64,000 bases of DNA from Enterobacter cloacae (lineage in GTDB: Bacteria; Pseudomonadota; Gammaproteobacteria; Enterobacterales; Enterobacteriaceae), in the NCBI RefSeq assembly GCF_013375935.1, contig NZ_CP056117.1, positions 186,001 to 250,000 of the forward strand. Reading direction: 5' to 3'. Of the stretch, positions 8,607 through 17,543 are shown one piece after another. The translations under genes and the position numbers were made by a program. The first letter of the stretch is position 1, and every line of letters starts with the position of its first letter. The notes beneath the pieces were generated by a model. That model ran no database searches and was not told the DNA's origin. It worked only from the letters and a program-made list of their open reading frames with translations.

Positions 8607-10502
8607 TTACATCACCAGGCGGCGAATGTCGCTCAGGGTGTTGTTGATGATGGTGATGAAACGCGCACCATCAGCACCGTCGATCACGCGGTGGTCGAAG
8701 GACAGAGAGATTGGCATCATCAGACGCGGCACGAACTCTTTGCCATTCCACACCGGCTCCATTGCGGACTTGGACACACCGAGGATAGCCACTTCCGGCG
8801 CGTTCACGATCGGCGCGAAGTGGGTGGTACCCAGGCCGCCGATGCTGGAGATAGTGAAGCAGCCGCCCTGCATTTCGCCGGCAGTCAGCTTACCATCACG
8901 CGCTTTTTTGGAGATGGTGGTCAGTTCACGGGACAGCTCGGTAATGCTCTTCTTGTTCACGTCCTTGAAGACCGGAACAACCAGACCATTTGGCGTATCA
9001 ACCGCAACACCGATGTTGATGTATTTCTTCAGCGTCAGCTTCTGGCCGTCTTCGGACAGGGAGCTGTTGAAGCGTGGCATCTGCTCAAGAGCAGCGGCAA
9101 CGGCTTTCATGATGAAGACCACTGGGGTGAATTTCACGTCCAGCTTACGCTTCTCGGCTTCGGCGTTCTGCTGTTTACGGAACGCTTCCAGATCGGTGAT
9201 ATCGGTCTTATCGAAGTGCGTAACGTGCGGGATCATCACCCAGTTACGGCTCAGGTTTGCACCAGAGATTTTCTGGATACGGCCCAGTTCCACTTCTTCA
9301 ATTTCGCCGAACTTGCTGAAGTCCACTTTCGGCCATGGCAGCATGCCCGGGATACCGCCGCCAGCGGCTGCAGCTGGTGCAGCTTCAGCGCGTTTCACCG
9401 CGTCTTTCACGTAAGCCTGAACGTCTTCGCGCAGGATACGACCTTTACGGCCGGTCCCTTTCACTTTCGCCAGGTTCACGCCAAACTCGCGCGCCAGGCG
9501 GCGAATCAGCGGGGTGGCGTGGACGTACGCGTCGTTTTCAGCGAACTCAGACTTGCCTTCCGCTTTCGCAGCAGGTGCCGCTGGCTTAGCAGCCTGAGCC
9601 GGTGCAGCAGCAGGTGCCGGAGCAGCCGCGGCAGCCGGAGCTGCGGCAGGCGCAGCGCCTTCCACTTCGAAGACCATAATCAGGGAGCCGGTAGACACTT
9701 TATCGCCGGTGCTGATTTTGATCTCTTTAACGGTACCGGCGAACGGCGCAGGCACTTCCATGGAAGCCTTGTCGCCTTCAACGGTGATCAGTGACTGTTC
9801 AGCGGCAACTTTATCGCCCACTTTCACCATCACTTCGGTCACTTCAACTTCGTCACCGCCGATGTCAGGAACGTTAACGTCTTTCACGCCGCCTGCTGCT
9901 GGTGCAGCCGCAGGAGCCGGAGCAGCAGCCTGAGCTGGCGCAGCGGCAGGTACAGCACCCGCCACTTCGAAGATCATGATCAGCGAGCCGGTAGACACTT
10001 TGTCACCGGTGTTGATCTTGATCTCTTTAACGGTGCCCGCGAACGGCGCCGGCACTTCCATAGAGGCTTTGTCGCCTTCTACGGTGATCAGAGACTGCTC
10101 GGCCGCAACGGTGTCGCCCACTTTCACCAGGATTTCAGTGACTTCAACTTCGTCACCGCCGATGTCAGGCACGTTAACTTCTTTCGCGCTCGCGGCAGCT
10201 GCTGGAGCAGCGGCAGCCGGAGCGGCTTCTTTCTTCTCTTCCTGCGCAGGTGCAGCAGCTGCTGCACCGTCGGCGGAATCGAAAATCATGATCAGTTTGC
10301 CGGTCTCGGTTTTATCGCCAACAGAGACTTTGATCTCTTTAACGATGCCAGCCTGAGGAGACGGGACTTCCATAGAGGCTTTGTCGCCTTCTACGGTGAT
10401 CAGCGACTGTTCAGCTTCTACTTTGTCGCCCACTTTGACCAGGATCTCGGTGATTTCAACTTCATCAGCCCCGATGTCCGGTACATTGATTTCGATAGCC
10501 AT
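8607..10502 (-). CDS. aceF: Dihydrolipoyllysine acetyltransferase (E2p)
   Basis: This is the core of the pyruvate dehydrogenase complex, moving the acetyl group from lipoyl-lysine to CoA. The 631 residues hold three N-terminal lipoyl domains, each with the modified lysine in [11 protein letters not shown] (first at Lys41). They are joined by Ala/Pro-rich linkers. Then come the peripheral-subunit-binding domain ([21 protein letters not shown]) and the catalytic acetyltransferase domain ending in [17 protein letters not shown] with the active-site His and Asp. The lipoyl repeats are also very alike in DNA sequence, as in other enterobacteria. The gene lies 14 bases after aceE. Confidence 0.97.
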   Translation of the reverse strand: MAIEINVPDIGADEVEITEILVKVGDKVEAEQSLITVEGDKASMEVPSPQAGIVKEIKVSVGDKTETGKLIMIFDSADGAAAAAPAQEEKKEAAPAAAAPAAAASAKEVNVPDIGGDEVEVTEILVKVGDTVAAEQSLITVEGDKASMEVPAPFAGTVKEIKINTGDKVSTGSLIMIFEVAGAVPAAAPAQAAAPAPAAAPAAGGVKDVNVPDIGGDEVEVTEVMVKVGDKVAAEQSLITVEGDKASMEVPAPFAGTVKEIKISTGDKVSTGSLIMVFEVEGAAPAAAPAAAAAPAPAAAPAQAAKPAAPAAKAEGKSEFAENDAYVHATPLIRRLAREFGVNLAKVKGTGRKGRILREDVQAYVKDAVKRAEAAPAAAAGGGIPGMLPWPKVDFSKFGEIEEVELGRIQKISGANLSRNWVMIPHVTHFDKTDITDLEAFRKQQNAEAEKRKLDVKFTPVVFIMKAVAAALEQMPRFNSSLSEDGQKLTLKKYINIGVAVDTPNGLVVPVFKDVNKKSITELSRELTTISKKARDGKLTAGEMQGGCFTISSIGGLGTTHFAPIVNAPEVAILGVSKSAMEPVWNGKEFVPRLMMPISLSFDHRVIDGADGARFITIINNTLSDIRRLVM

Positions 10503-10516
10503 TATTCTTTTACCTC

Positions 10517-13180
10517 TTACGCCAGACGCGGGTTAACTTTATCTGCATCGATGTTGAATTTGGTAATTGCTTCCGCAACCACTTTCTTATCGATTTCGCC
10601 ACGTTTAGCCAGTTCGCCCAGTGCTGCTACAACCACGTAAGAAGCATCAACTTCGAAGTGGTGACGCAGGTTTTCGCGGCTGTCAGAACGACCGAAGCCG
10701 TCAGTACCCAGTACGCGATAATCATCAGCTGGAACGTAAGTACGAACCTGCTCAGCGAACAGTTTCATATAGTCAGTAGACGCCACCGCTGGCGCGTCGT
10801 TCATCACCTGAGCGATGTACGGAACGCGTGGGGTTTCCATTGGGTGCAGCATGTTCCAGCGCTCACAGTCCTGGCCATCACGCGCCAGTTCAGTGAAGGA
10901 GGTCACGCTGTACACGTCGGAACCCACACCGTAGTCTTTCGCCAGGATCTGCGCTGCTTCACGGACGTGACGCAGGATAGAGCCGGAGCCCAGCAGCTGA
11001 ACTTTACCTTTGCTACCTTCGATGGTTTCGAGTTTGTAGATACCTTTACGGATACCTTCCTCGGCACCTGCTGGCATTGCCGGCATGTGGTAGTTTTCGT
11101 TCAGGGTGGTGATGTAGTAGTAAATGTTCTCTTGCGCTTCGCCGTACATGCGCTGCAGACCGTCATGCATGATGACTGCCACTTCGTACGCGTAAGACGG
11201 GTCGTAAGAGATACAGTTAGGGATAGTCAGAGACTGAATGTGGCTGTGGCCATCTTCGTGCTGCAGACCTTCACCGTTCAGGGTCGTACGACCGGAAGTA
11301 CCACCAATCAGGAAGCCGCGAGCCTGCTGGTCGCCTGCCTGCCAGCACAGGTCACCGATACGCTGGAACCCGAACATGGAGTAGTAAATGTAGAACGGGA
11401 TCATCGGCAGGTTGTTGGTGCTGTAAGAGGTCGCAGCAGCCAGCCAGGATGCGCCTGCGCCCAGCTCGTTGATACCTTCCTGCAGGATCTGACCTTTCTC
11501 GTCTTCTTTGTAGTATGCAACCTGCTCACGGTCCTGCGGGGTGTACTGCTGGCCGTTCGGGCTGTAGATACCGATCTGACGGAACAGACCTTCCATACCG
11601 AAAGTACGCGCTTCGTCGGCGATGATTGGAACCAGGCGATCTTTGATCGACTTGTTCTTCAGCATCACGTTCAGGGCACGAACGAAGGCGATGGTGGTGG
11701 AGATCTCTTTGTTCTGCTCTTCCAGCAGCTGAGAGAAATCTTCCAGCGCCGGCAGTTCCAGCTTCTCGGTGAAGTTAGGCTGACGAGCTGGCAGGTAGCC
11801 TTTCAGCGCCTGACGACGTTCGTGCAGGTACTTGTGCTCTTCAGAACCTTCCGGGAAGGTGATGTAAGACAGGTTTTCAACCTGCTCGTCGGTCACTGGA
11901 ACGTTGAAACGGTCGCGGATATAGCGCACGCCGTCCATGTTCATTTTCTTAACCTGGTGAGCGATGTTTTTACCTTCTGCGGTATCACCCATGCCGTAAC
12001 CTTTGATGGTGTGGGCCAGGATTACAGTCGCTTTACCTTTGGTTTCCTGCGCTTTTTTCAGTGCAGCGTAAACTTTCTTCGGATCGTGACCGCCGCGGTT
12101 CAGGGCCCAGATCTGCTCGTCAGTCCAGTCTGCAACCAGGGCTGCGGTTTCAGGATATTTGCCGAAGAAGTGCTCACGTACGTAGGCACCGTCTTTGGAT
12201 TTGAAGGTCTGGTAGTCGCCGTCAACGGTTTCGTTCATCAGCTGAATCAGCTTACCGCTGGTGTCTTTGCGCAGCAGTTCATCCCAACGACCGCCCCACA
12301 TGACTTTAATCACGTTCCAGCCAGCACCCGCGAAGATGCCTTCCAGCTCGTTGATGATCTTGCCGTTGCCGGTTACCGGACCATCCAGACGCTGCAGGTT
12401 ACAGTTGATGATGAAGCACAGGTTGTCCAGCTTCTCACGGGTCGCGATAGTGATCGCGCCTTTAGATTCTGGCTCATCCATTTCACCGTCGCCCAGGAAG
12501 GCGTAAACGGTCTGCTCGGAGGTATCTTTCAGACCACGGTGTTCCAGATACTTCAGGAATTTAGCCTGGTAGATCGCACCAATTGGACCCAGACCCATAG
12601 ATACGGTCGGGAACTGCCAGAATTCAGGCATCAGTTTAGGGTGCGGGTAAGAAGACAGGCCTTTACCGTGAACTTCCTGACGGAAGTTGTTCATCTGCTC
12701 TTCAGTCAGACGACCTTCCAGGAAGGCGCGTGCATAGATGCCCGGAGAGATGTGGCCCTGGAAGTACACCAGATCGCCGCCGTCTTTCTCGTTGGCTGCA
12801 CGGAAGAAGTGGTTGAAGCACACTTCGTAAACGGTCGCAGAGGACTGGAAGGACGCCATGTGGCCACCCAGCTCCAGATCTTTCTTGGATGCGCGCAGAA
12901 CGGTCATGATGGCGTTCCAGCGGATAGCAGAACGAATACGGCGTTCCAGATCCAGATTGCCCGGGTATTCCGGTTCGTCTTCGACGGCAATCGTGTTTAC
13001 GTAGTTGCTAGCCCCTGCACCTGAAGCCACTTTCACGCCGCCTTTGCGCGCTTCTGAAAGCAGCTGATCAATCAGATACTGAGCGCGCTCAACACCTTCT
13101 TCACGGATGACCGATTCGATCGCCTGTAGCCAGTCGCGAGTTTCGATCGGATCCACGTCATTTTGGAGACGTTCTGACAT
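10517..13180 (-). CDS. aceE: Pyruvate dehydrogenase E1 component
   Basis: E1p is a thiamine-diphosphate enzyme that decarboxylates pyruvate and acetylates the lipoyl groups of E2p. The 887 residues match the homodimeric gammaproteobacterial type. The TPP/Mg motif is seen as [13 protein letters not shown] followed by [17 protein letters not shown]. The flexible active-site loops ([21 protein letters not shown]) and the C-terminal [19 protein letters not shown] are present. It is the first enzyme gene after pdhR and is controlled by PdhR. A long imperfect hairpin lies between pdhR and aceE. Confidence 0.97.
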   Translation of the reverse strand: MSERLQNDVDPIETRDWLQAIESVIREEGVERAQYLIDQLLSEARKGGVKVASGAGASNYVNTIAVEDEPEYPGNLDLERRIRSAIRWNAIMTVLRASKKDLELGGHMASFQSSATVYEVCFNHFFRAANEKDGGDLVYFQGHISPGIYARAFLEGRLTEEQMNNFRQEVHGKGLSSYPHPKLMPEFWQFPTVSMGLGPIGAIYQAKFLKYLEHRGLKDTSEQTVYAFLGDGEMDEPESKGAITIATREKLDNLCFIINCNLQRLDGPVTGNGKIINELEGIFAGAGWNVIKVMWGGRWDELLRKDTSGKLIQLMNETVDGDYQTFKSKDGAYVREHFFGKYPETAALVADWTDEQIWALNRGGHDPKKVYAALKKAQETKGKATVILAHTIKGYGMGDTAEGKNIAHQVKKMNMDGVRYIRDRFNVPVTDEQVENLSYITFPEGSEEHKYLHERRQALKGYLPARQPNFTEKLELPALEDFSQLLEEQNKEISTTIAFVRALNVMLKNKSIKDRLVPIIADEARTFGMEGLFRQIGIYSPNGQQYTPQDREQVAYYKEDEKGQILQEGINELGAGASWLAAATSYSTNNLPMIPFYIYYSMFGFQRIGDLCWQAGDQQARGFLIGGTSGRTTLNGEGLQHEDGHSHIQSLTIPNCISYDPSYAYEVAVIMHDGLQRMYGEAQENIYYYITTLNENYHMPAMPAGAEEGIRKGIYKLETIEGSKGKVQLLGSGSILRHVREAAQILAKDYGVGSDVYSVTSFTELARDGQDCERWNMLHPMETPRVPYIAQVMNDAPAVASTDYMKLFAEQVRTYVPADDYRVLGTDGFGRSDSRENLRHHFEVDASYVVVAALGELAKRGEIDKKVVAEAITKFNIDADKVNPRLA

Positions 13181-13220
13181 GGGGGTATTCCTTATCTATC
13201 TAATACGTTGATTTGTCTGG

Positions 13221-13266
13221 AACCTGTCCCATTGTATTTTCGCCAGAAAACACAATAAGACAGGTT
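13221..13266. promoter_or_regulatory. Long imperfect hairpin in the pdhR-aceE intergenic region
   Basis: AACCTGTC pairs with GACAGGTT, ATTGT with ACAAT and TTTTC with GAAAA around a GCCA loop. The result is two 21-base arms with only three mismatched positions. There is no U run, so a plain terminator is unlikely. The position in the pdhR-aceE transcript leader suggests a role in mRNA processing, stability or partial attenuation, which is inference. Confidence 0.65.
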
Positions 13267-13301
13267 CTGCGTTTAGTTGCCGCGCTCTAAAAAACTGGCG
13301 C

Positions 13302-14066
13302 TTAATCCTTTCGTTGCTGTATGCGGCGTAATGAACGTTCGCGACGCGATTGTTCACGGCTGCGGTCCAGCAAGATTTCCTCAATGAAAGCCAGATGGCG
13401 GTGCGACGCTTCGCGCGCCTGCTCCGGTTCCCCGGCCATTATCGCCTCGAATACTCGGGTGCGATGGTTGCTTACCAGCGGGAGCATCTCCCGACGGGCA
13501 TACAACAATTCAAAATTCTGACGAACGTTCTGGGCCAGCATCGGCTCCATGCAGCGTAGCAGATGGAGGAGCACCACGTTGTGTGCAGCTTCGGTGACGG
13601 CAATTTGATACTGGACGACGGCGCTGGATTCGGCGTCTAAGTCGCCGGACTGCTGTGCCCGTTCAATGGCCTGATGCAGCTCGCGAATACGCACGCGATC
13701 TTCATCAGTGCTGCGAAGGGCGGCGTAATAGGCCGCGATACCTTCCAGCGCGTGACGGGTCTCAAGCAGATCAAACTGGGATTCTGGGTGGTCAGAGAGA
13801 AGTTCTACCAGCGGATCGCTGAAGCTCTGCCACAGGCTGTTTTGCACAAAGGTTCCGCCACCCTGGCGACGGAGCAACAGGCCCTTTGCTTCGAGACGTT
13901 GAATCGCCTCACGCAAAGAGGGACGTGAAACGTCGAACTGTTTTGCCAGCTCGCGCTCAGGCGGGAGCTTCTCGCCCGGGCGCAGTGTCCCTTCGAGAAT
14001 TAAAAACTCCAGCTGCTGCTCAATCACATCGGAAAGTTTTGGTTGGCGAATTTTGCTGTAGGCCAT
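13302..14066 (-). CDS. pdhR: Pyruvate-responsive GntR-family repressor of the pdh operon
   Basis: PdhR represses the pdhR-aceEF-lpd operon and respiratory genes and is released by pyruvate. The 254 residues have an N-terminal winged helix-turn-helix (about 28-62, [20 protein letters not shown] ... [14 protein letters not shown]). A C-terminal all-helical FadR-type (FCD) domain follows, with metal- and effector-binding histidines ([29 protein letters not shown]). Its own operator is visible upstream at 14099-14115, which fits autoregulation. aceE follows after 121 bases on the same strand. Confidence 0.96.
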   Translation of the reverse strand: MAYSKIRQPKLSDVIEQQLEFLILEGTLRPGEKLPPERELAKQFDVSRPSLREAIQRLEAKGLLLRRQGGGTFVQNSLWQSFSDPLVELLSDHPESQFDLLETRHALEGIAAYYAALRSTDEDRVRIRELHQAIERAQQSGDLDAESSAVVQYQIAVTEAAHNVVLLHLLRCMEPMLAQNVRQNFELLYARREMLPLVSNHRTRVFEAIMAGEPEQAREASHRHLAFIEEILLDRSREQSRRERSLRRIQQRKD

Positions 14067-14098
14067 ATTCCCTGTCTTACGCCTTTTTGCCCGGAGTC

Positions 14099-14115
14099 AA
14101 TTGGTCTTACCAATT
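14099..14115. promoter_or_regulatory. PdhR operator upstream of pdhR
   Basis: AATTGGTCTTACCAATT is a perfect palindrome around three central bases and matches the known PdhR site AATTGGTnnnACCAATT. It lies 33 bases upstream of the pdhR start, where binding would block the operon promoter. Confidence 0.9.
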
Positions 14116-14249
14116 TCATGTTCGTATCGCTAAAGTAACAAAGTATTCACCTTCTGTCCATATTGGTTTTGATTGAAATCAGTAAACCCGGCACATTTTA
14201 ACAACCTTACAGAACTAACGTTTCAGGAATGTAACTTTGCACAAATGAG

Positions 14250-14263
14250 TTGGTTACTACCAA
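14250..14263. promoter_or_regulatory. Second PdhR-like palindrome
   Basis: TTGGTTACTACCAA has the PdhR half-sites TTGGT and ACCAA but four central bases instead of three and no outer AA/TT. It may be a weak PdhR site or chance. It overlaps a possible -35 (TTGGTT, 14250-14255) with TTTAAC 17 bases further on. Confidence 0.35.
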
Positions 14264-14329
14264 AGAGGCAGTTTTAACCATAATGAAACGAGGGTTTTTG
14301 CAATCTGAAGCGATTCAACAAGGCAAAAA

Positions 14330-14380
14330 ATGAAAATTCGCCCACTTCTTGCGCATTTCTATTCTATAGGTTGGGTATGA
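14330..14380 (+). CDS. Possible leader peptide MKIRPLLAHFYSIGWV
   Basis: A 16-codon frame starts at ATG 14330 behind an AAGG at 14320-14323. It encodes MKIRPLLAHFYSIGWV, with His-Phe-Tyr together and a Trp near the end. It is the only short frame here with a reasonable ribosome site. About 100 bases downstream is an intrinsic terminator, and aroP, the aromatic amino acid permease gene, follows. I know of no described homologue. It could be an attenuator leader, a small peptide of an independent RNA, or chance. Confidence 0.25.
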   Translation: MKIRPLLAHFYSIGWV

Positions 14381-14483
14381 GGGGTTAACGTACCGATTTA
14401 CAATTGGTTTCTTTTTATTCAAGTGGTCATCATCCCTTCATAAAGCAGGTGCATTCGCTGGCGCTTACCACTATTCTTGCGCT

Positions 14484-14508
14484 AACGGAAGCCATCTCCG
14501 TTTTTTTT
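14484..14508 (+). terminator. Orphan intrinsic terminator upstream of aroP
   Basis: AACGGA-AGCCATC-TCCGTT followed by a run of T forms a short stem with a good U tract on the plus strand. No annotated gene ends here. It lies about 95 bases before the aroP start and just before the TyrR-like box. It may end a short upstream RNA, insulate aroP or act as an attenuator. Confidence 0.6.
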
Positions 14509-14520
14509 GGTATCGTTAAC

Positions 14521-14538
14521 CGTAAAGAAATAAATACA
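14521..14538. promoter_or_regulatory. TyrR-box-like site upstream of aroP
   Basis: CGTAAA-GAAATA-AATACA agrees with the TyrR box TGTAAA-N6-TTTACA at 9 of 12 defined positions and keeps the G and C at the required spacing. aroP is a known TyrR-repressed gene in E. coli. The match is weak. Confidence 0.4.
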
Positions 14539-14602
14539 GAATATGGACTTTCATAATTACACACGCACAGCGTGAACATAACAACCACACACGAGGTTTC
14601 AA

Positions 14603-15973
14603 ATGGAAGCTCAACAGCACGGCGATCAGCTAAAGCGCGGCCTTAAAAACCGCCATATTCAGCTCATCGCACTGGGCGGTGCTATTGGTACTGGCCTGTT
14701 TCTGGGCAGTGCGTCCGTTATCCAGTCTGCCGGTCCGGGCATTATTCTGGGTTACGCGATTGCGGGTTTCATTGCTTTTCTGATTATGCGCCAGCTGGGC
14801 GAAATGGTTGTCGAGGAGCCGGTCGCAGGCTCTTTCAGCCACTTTGCCTACAAATACTGGGGCAGCTTTGCAGGCTTCGCCTCCGGCTGGAACTACTGGG
14901 TTCTGTACGTTCTGGTTGCCATGGCCGAGCTGACCGCCGTCGGTAAATACATTCAGTTCTGGTACCCGGAGATCCCCACCTGGGCATCTGCGGCGGTCTT
15001 CTTCGTCCTGATCAACGCCATTAACCTGACCAACGTAAAAGTGTTCGGGGAGATGGAGTTCTGGTTCGCCATTATCAAAGTTATTGCCGTTGTGGCGATG
15101 ATCGTCTTTGGCGGCTGGCTGCTGTTCAGCGGCAACGGCGGCCCGCAGGCCACGGTGCGCAACCTCTGGGAACAGGGCGGCTTCCTGCCGCACGGCATGA
15201 CCGGGCTGGTGATGATGATGGCGATCATTATGTTCTCCTTCGGCGGTCTGGAGCTGGTGGGCATCACCGCCGCTGAAGCCGACAACCCGGAGCACAGCAT
15301 CCCGAAAGCCACCAACCAGGTTATCTACCGCATTCTTATCTTCTATGTGGGCTCGCTGGCGGTACTGCTCTCTCTGCTGCCGTGGACGCGCGTCACGGCG
15401 GATACCAGCCCGTTTGTGCTGATCTTCCACGAGCTGGGCGACACCTTCGTGGCGAACGCGCTCAACGTCGTGGTGCTGACCGCCGCGCTCTCCGTGTATA
15501 ACAGCTGCGTTTACTGCAACAGCCGTATGCTGTTCGGCCTGGCGCAGCAGGGCAACGCGCCAAAAGCGCTGCTCACCGTTGATAAACGTGGCGTACCGGT
15601 TAACACCATCATCGTTTCGGCGGTAGTGACGGCGCTGTGCGTGCTGATTAACTACCTGGCGCCGGAATCGGCCTTCGGCCTGCTGATGGCGCTGGTGGTT
15701 TCTGCCCTGGTGATCAACTGGGCAATGATCAGCCTCGCGCACATTAAATTCCGCCGCGCCAAGCAGCAGCAGGGCGTGACCACTCGCTTCCCTGCCCTGC
15801 TCTATCCGCTGGGTAACTGGGTGTGCCTGCTGTTCATGGCGGCCGTGCTGGTCATCATGCTCATCACCCCCGGCATGGCGATTTCCGTCTACCTGATCCC
15901 GGTCTGGATTGCGATCCTGGGCGTGGGCTATATGGTAAGGCAGAAAAATGCCAAAACGGTGAAAGCACACTAA
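14603..15973 (+). CDS. aroP: Aromatic amino acid permease
   Basis: AroP is an inner-membrane, proton-driven permease of the APC family that takes up phenylalanine, tyrosine and tryptophan. The 456 residues match E. coli. The cytosolic N-terminus (QQHGDQLKRGLKNRHIQLIA) leads into the conserved first helix LGGAIGTGLFLGSA, with about 12 membrane segments in all and the family motifs GEMVVEEPVAGSFSHFA and SFGGLELVGITAAEAD. The start at 14603 follows ACGAGG. It is divergent from pdhR. In E. coli it converges directly with ampE, whereas here a two-gene insertion intervenes. Confidence 0.96.
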   Translation: MEAQQHGDQLKRGLKNRHIQLIALGGAIGTGLFLGSASVIQSAGPGIILGYAIAGFIAFLIMRQLGEMVVEEPVAGSFSHFAYKYWGSFAGFASGWNYWVLYVLVAMAELTAVGKYIQFWYPEIPTWASAAVFFVLINAINLTNVKVFGEMEFWFAIIKVIAVVAMIVFGGWLLFSGNGGPQATVRNLWEQGGFLPHGMTGLVMMMAIIMFSFGGLELVGITAAEADNPEHSIPKATNQVIYRILIFYVGSLAVLLSLLPWTRVTADTSPFVLIFHELGDTFVANALNVVVLTAALSVYNSCVYCNSRMLFGLAQQGNAPKALLTVDKRGVPVNTIIVSAVVTALCVLINYLAPESAFGLLMALVVSALVINWAMISLAHIKFRRAKQQQGVTTRFPALLYPLGNWVCLLFMAAVLVIMLITPGMAISVYLIPVWIAILGVGYMVRQKNAKTVKAH

Positions 15974-16088
15974 TCCCCCTCGCTGTGTCCGCGCTCGCGG
16001 GCACAGCATCCTGTTACCTTCCTCACAAATTCACGCCAACAGCAAATTTATCCATATCACCGACCTTATACTGCTACGCATATATTTG

Positions 16089-16100
16089 TTTGCCAGCAAA
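16089..16100. promoter_or_regulatory. Candidate operator upstream of the symporter gene
   Basis: TTTGC-CA-GCAAA is a perfect inverted repeat with two central bases, 36 bases before the start of the symporter gene. Its size and position fit a LacI- or AraC-type operator. No regulator gene is adjacent, so any regulator would act from elsewhere. Assignment is inference. Confidence 0.35.
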
Positions 16101-16135
16101 TAATTCTCTCCATACCGAAACCCGGAGAGCTGTCG

Positions 16136-17533
16136 ATGGATAACAACAAACTTTCAGTAAAAGAAAAGATCGGCTATGGCATGGGTGACGCCGGATGCAA
16201 CATTATTTTTGGCGCCATCATGTTGTTTGTTAATTATTTTTATACGGATATTTTTGGTCTGGCTCCTGCGCTGGTCGGGGTTTTACTGCTGTCTGTCCGC
16301 GTCATTGATGCGGTAACAGACCCGATTATGGGTGCCATTGCCGACCGTACCCGCAGCAAATATGGCCGGTTTCGTCCATGGCTGCTGTGGATTGCCTTCC
16401 CCTACGCGCTGTTCAGCATTCTGATGTTCACCACCCCGGAGTGGAGCTATAACAGCAAAGTTATCTATGCGTTCGTCACCTATTTCCTGCTCTCGCTGAC
16501 CTACACGGCAATCAACATTCCTTACTGCTCGCTCGGTGGCGTGATCACCAACGACCCGAAAGAGCGCGTCGCCTGCCAGTCCTACCGCTTTGTGATGGTG
16601 GGTATCGCCACGCTATTGCTGTCGCTGACGCTGCTGCCAATGGCGGACTGGTTCGGCGGGGATAACAAAGCCAAAGGCTACCAGATGGCAATGACCGTCC
16701 TGGCGCTGGTTGGTACCTGTATGTTCCTGTTCTGCTTCGCCACCGTGCGCGAGCGCGTACGCCCGGCGGTGCAAAGCCATGATGAGCTGAAAAACGACCT
16801 GAAGGACGTGTGGAAGAACGACCAGTGGGTGCGTATTCTGCTCCTCACGCTCTGCAACGTCTGCCCGGGCTTTATCCGCATGGCGGCAACCATGTATTAC
16901 GTCACCTGGGTCATGGGGCAAAGCACCCACTTCGCCACGCTGTTTATCAGCCTGGGCGTCGTCGGCATGATGTTCGGCAGTATGCTGGCGAAAGTGCTGA
17001 CCGACCGCTGGTGCAAGCTGAAGGTCTTCTTCTGGACCAACATCGCGCTGGCTATTTTCTCCTGCGCCTTTTACTTCTTCGATCCGAAAGCGACGACCAC
17101 CATTGTGGTGCTCTACTTCCTGCTGAACATTCTGCACCAGATCCCCTCCCCGCTGCACTGGTCCCTGATGGCCGACGTGGACGACTACGGCGAGTGGAAA
17201 ACCGGGAAACGTATCACCGGGATCAGCTTCTCCGGCAACATTTTCTTCCTCAAGCTGGGGCTGGCGATAGCCGGGGCGATGGTTGGCTTCCTGCTCTCCT
17301 GGTACGGCTATGACGCAGGCGCAAAAGCGCAAAGCGCGGACGCCATTAACGGGATCGTCCTGCTCTTCACCGTTATTCCCGGCATTGGATATCTCATTAC
17401 CGCAGGCGTGGTACGTCTGCTGAAAGTTGACCGGGAGACGATGAAGCGGATCCAGGAAGACCTGGAGAAACGTCGCAATAACTACCGCGAGCTGAACGAG
17501 TATCAGGAACTCAGCGCCGCTGAGACAAAATAA
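16136..17533 (+). CDS. GPH-family pentoside/oligosaccharide:cation symporter
   Basis: This 465-residue inner-membrane transporter belongs to the glycoside-pentoside-hexuronide:cation symporter family within the MFS. The N-terminal signature is KEKIGYGMGDAGCNIIFGAI, followed by VIDAVTDPIMGAIADRTRSKYGRFRPWLLW and the mid-protein SADVDDYGEWKTGKR-like LMADVDDYGEWKTGKRITGI. About 12 membrane segments are expected. The start at 16136 follows CCCGGAGAGC. It precedes a GH43 enzyme by 10 bases and shares its operon, so the likely substrate is an arabinose- or xylose-containing oligosaccharide. That is inferred from the partner. The pair is absent from this position in E. coli K-12. Confidence 0.88.
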   Translation: MDNNKLSVKEKIGYGMGDAGCNIIFGAIMLFVNYFYTDIFGLAPALVGVLLLSVRVIDAVTDPIMGAIADRTRSKYGRFRPWLLWIAFPYALFSILMFTTPEWSYNSKVIYAFVTYFLLSLTYTAINIPYCSLGGVITNDPKERVACQSYRFVMVGIATLLLSLTLLPMADWFGGDNKAKGYQMAMTVLALVGTCMFLFCFATVRERVRPAVQSHDELKNDLKDVWKNDQWVRILLLTLCNVCPGFIRMAATMYYVTWVMGQSTHFATLFISLGVVGMMFGSMLAKVLTDRWCKLKVFFWTNIALAIFSCAFYFFDPKATTTIVVLYFLLNILHQIPSPLHWSLMADVDDYGEWKTGKRITGISFSGNIFFLKLGLAIAGAMVGFLLSWYGYDAGAKAQSADAINGIVLLFTVIPGIGYLITAGVVRLLKVDRETMKRIQEDLEKRRNNYRELNEYQELSAAETK

Positions 17534-17543
17534 GGAAAGTCGA

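Larger units (their letters stand above)
14067..14602. promoter_or_regulatory. Divergent pdhR / aroP control region
   Basis: This 536-base gap holds, from left to right, the PdhR operator, a second TTGGT...ACCAA palindrome (14250-14263) and a short reading frame with aromatic residues (14330-14380). An intrinsic terminator pointing toward aroP (14484-14508) and a TyrR-like box (14521-14538) follow. Part of it is AT-rich. Each item is listed separately. The order suggests that the terminator may close a short transcript rather than the aroP message, which is inference. Confidence 0.6.

Noticed and set aside
8607..10502. Three near-identical DNA repeats in aceF as a possible repeat element
   Set aside because: They encode the three lipoyl domains normal for enterobacterial E2p.
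10658..13024. A 788-residue open frame on the plus strand opposite aceE
   Set aside because: Same reason: complement of a highly expressed conserved gene, no ribosome site and no family resemblance.
14630..16009. A 459-residue frame on the minus strand opposite aroP
   Set aside because: His/Gln/Arg-rich antisense of membrane-protein codons; aroP is intact and convincing.
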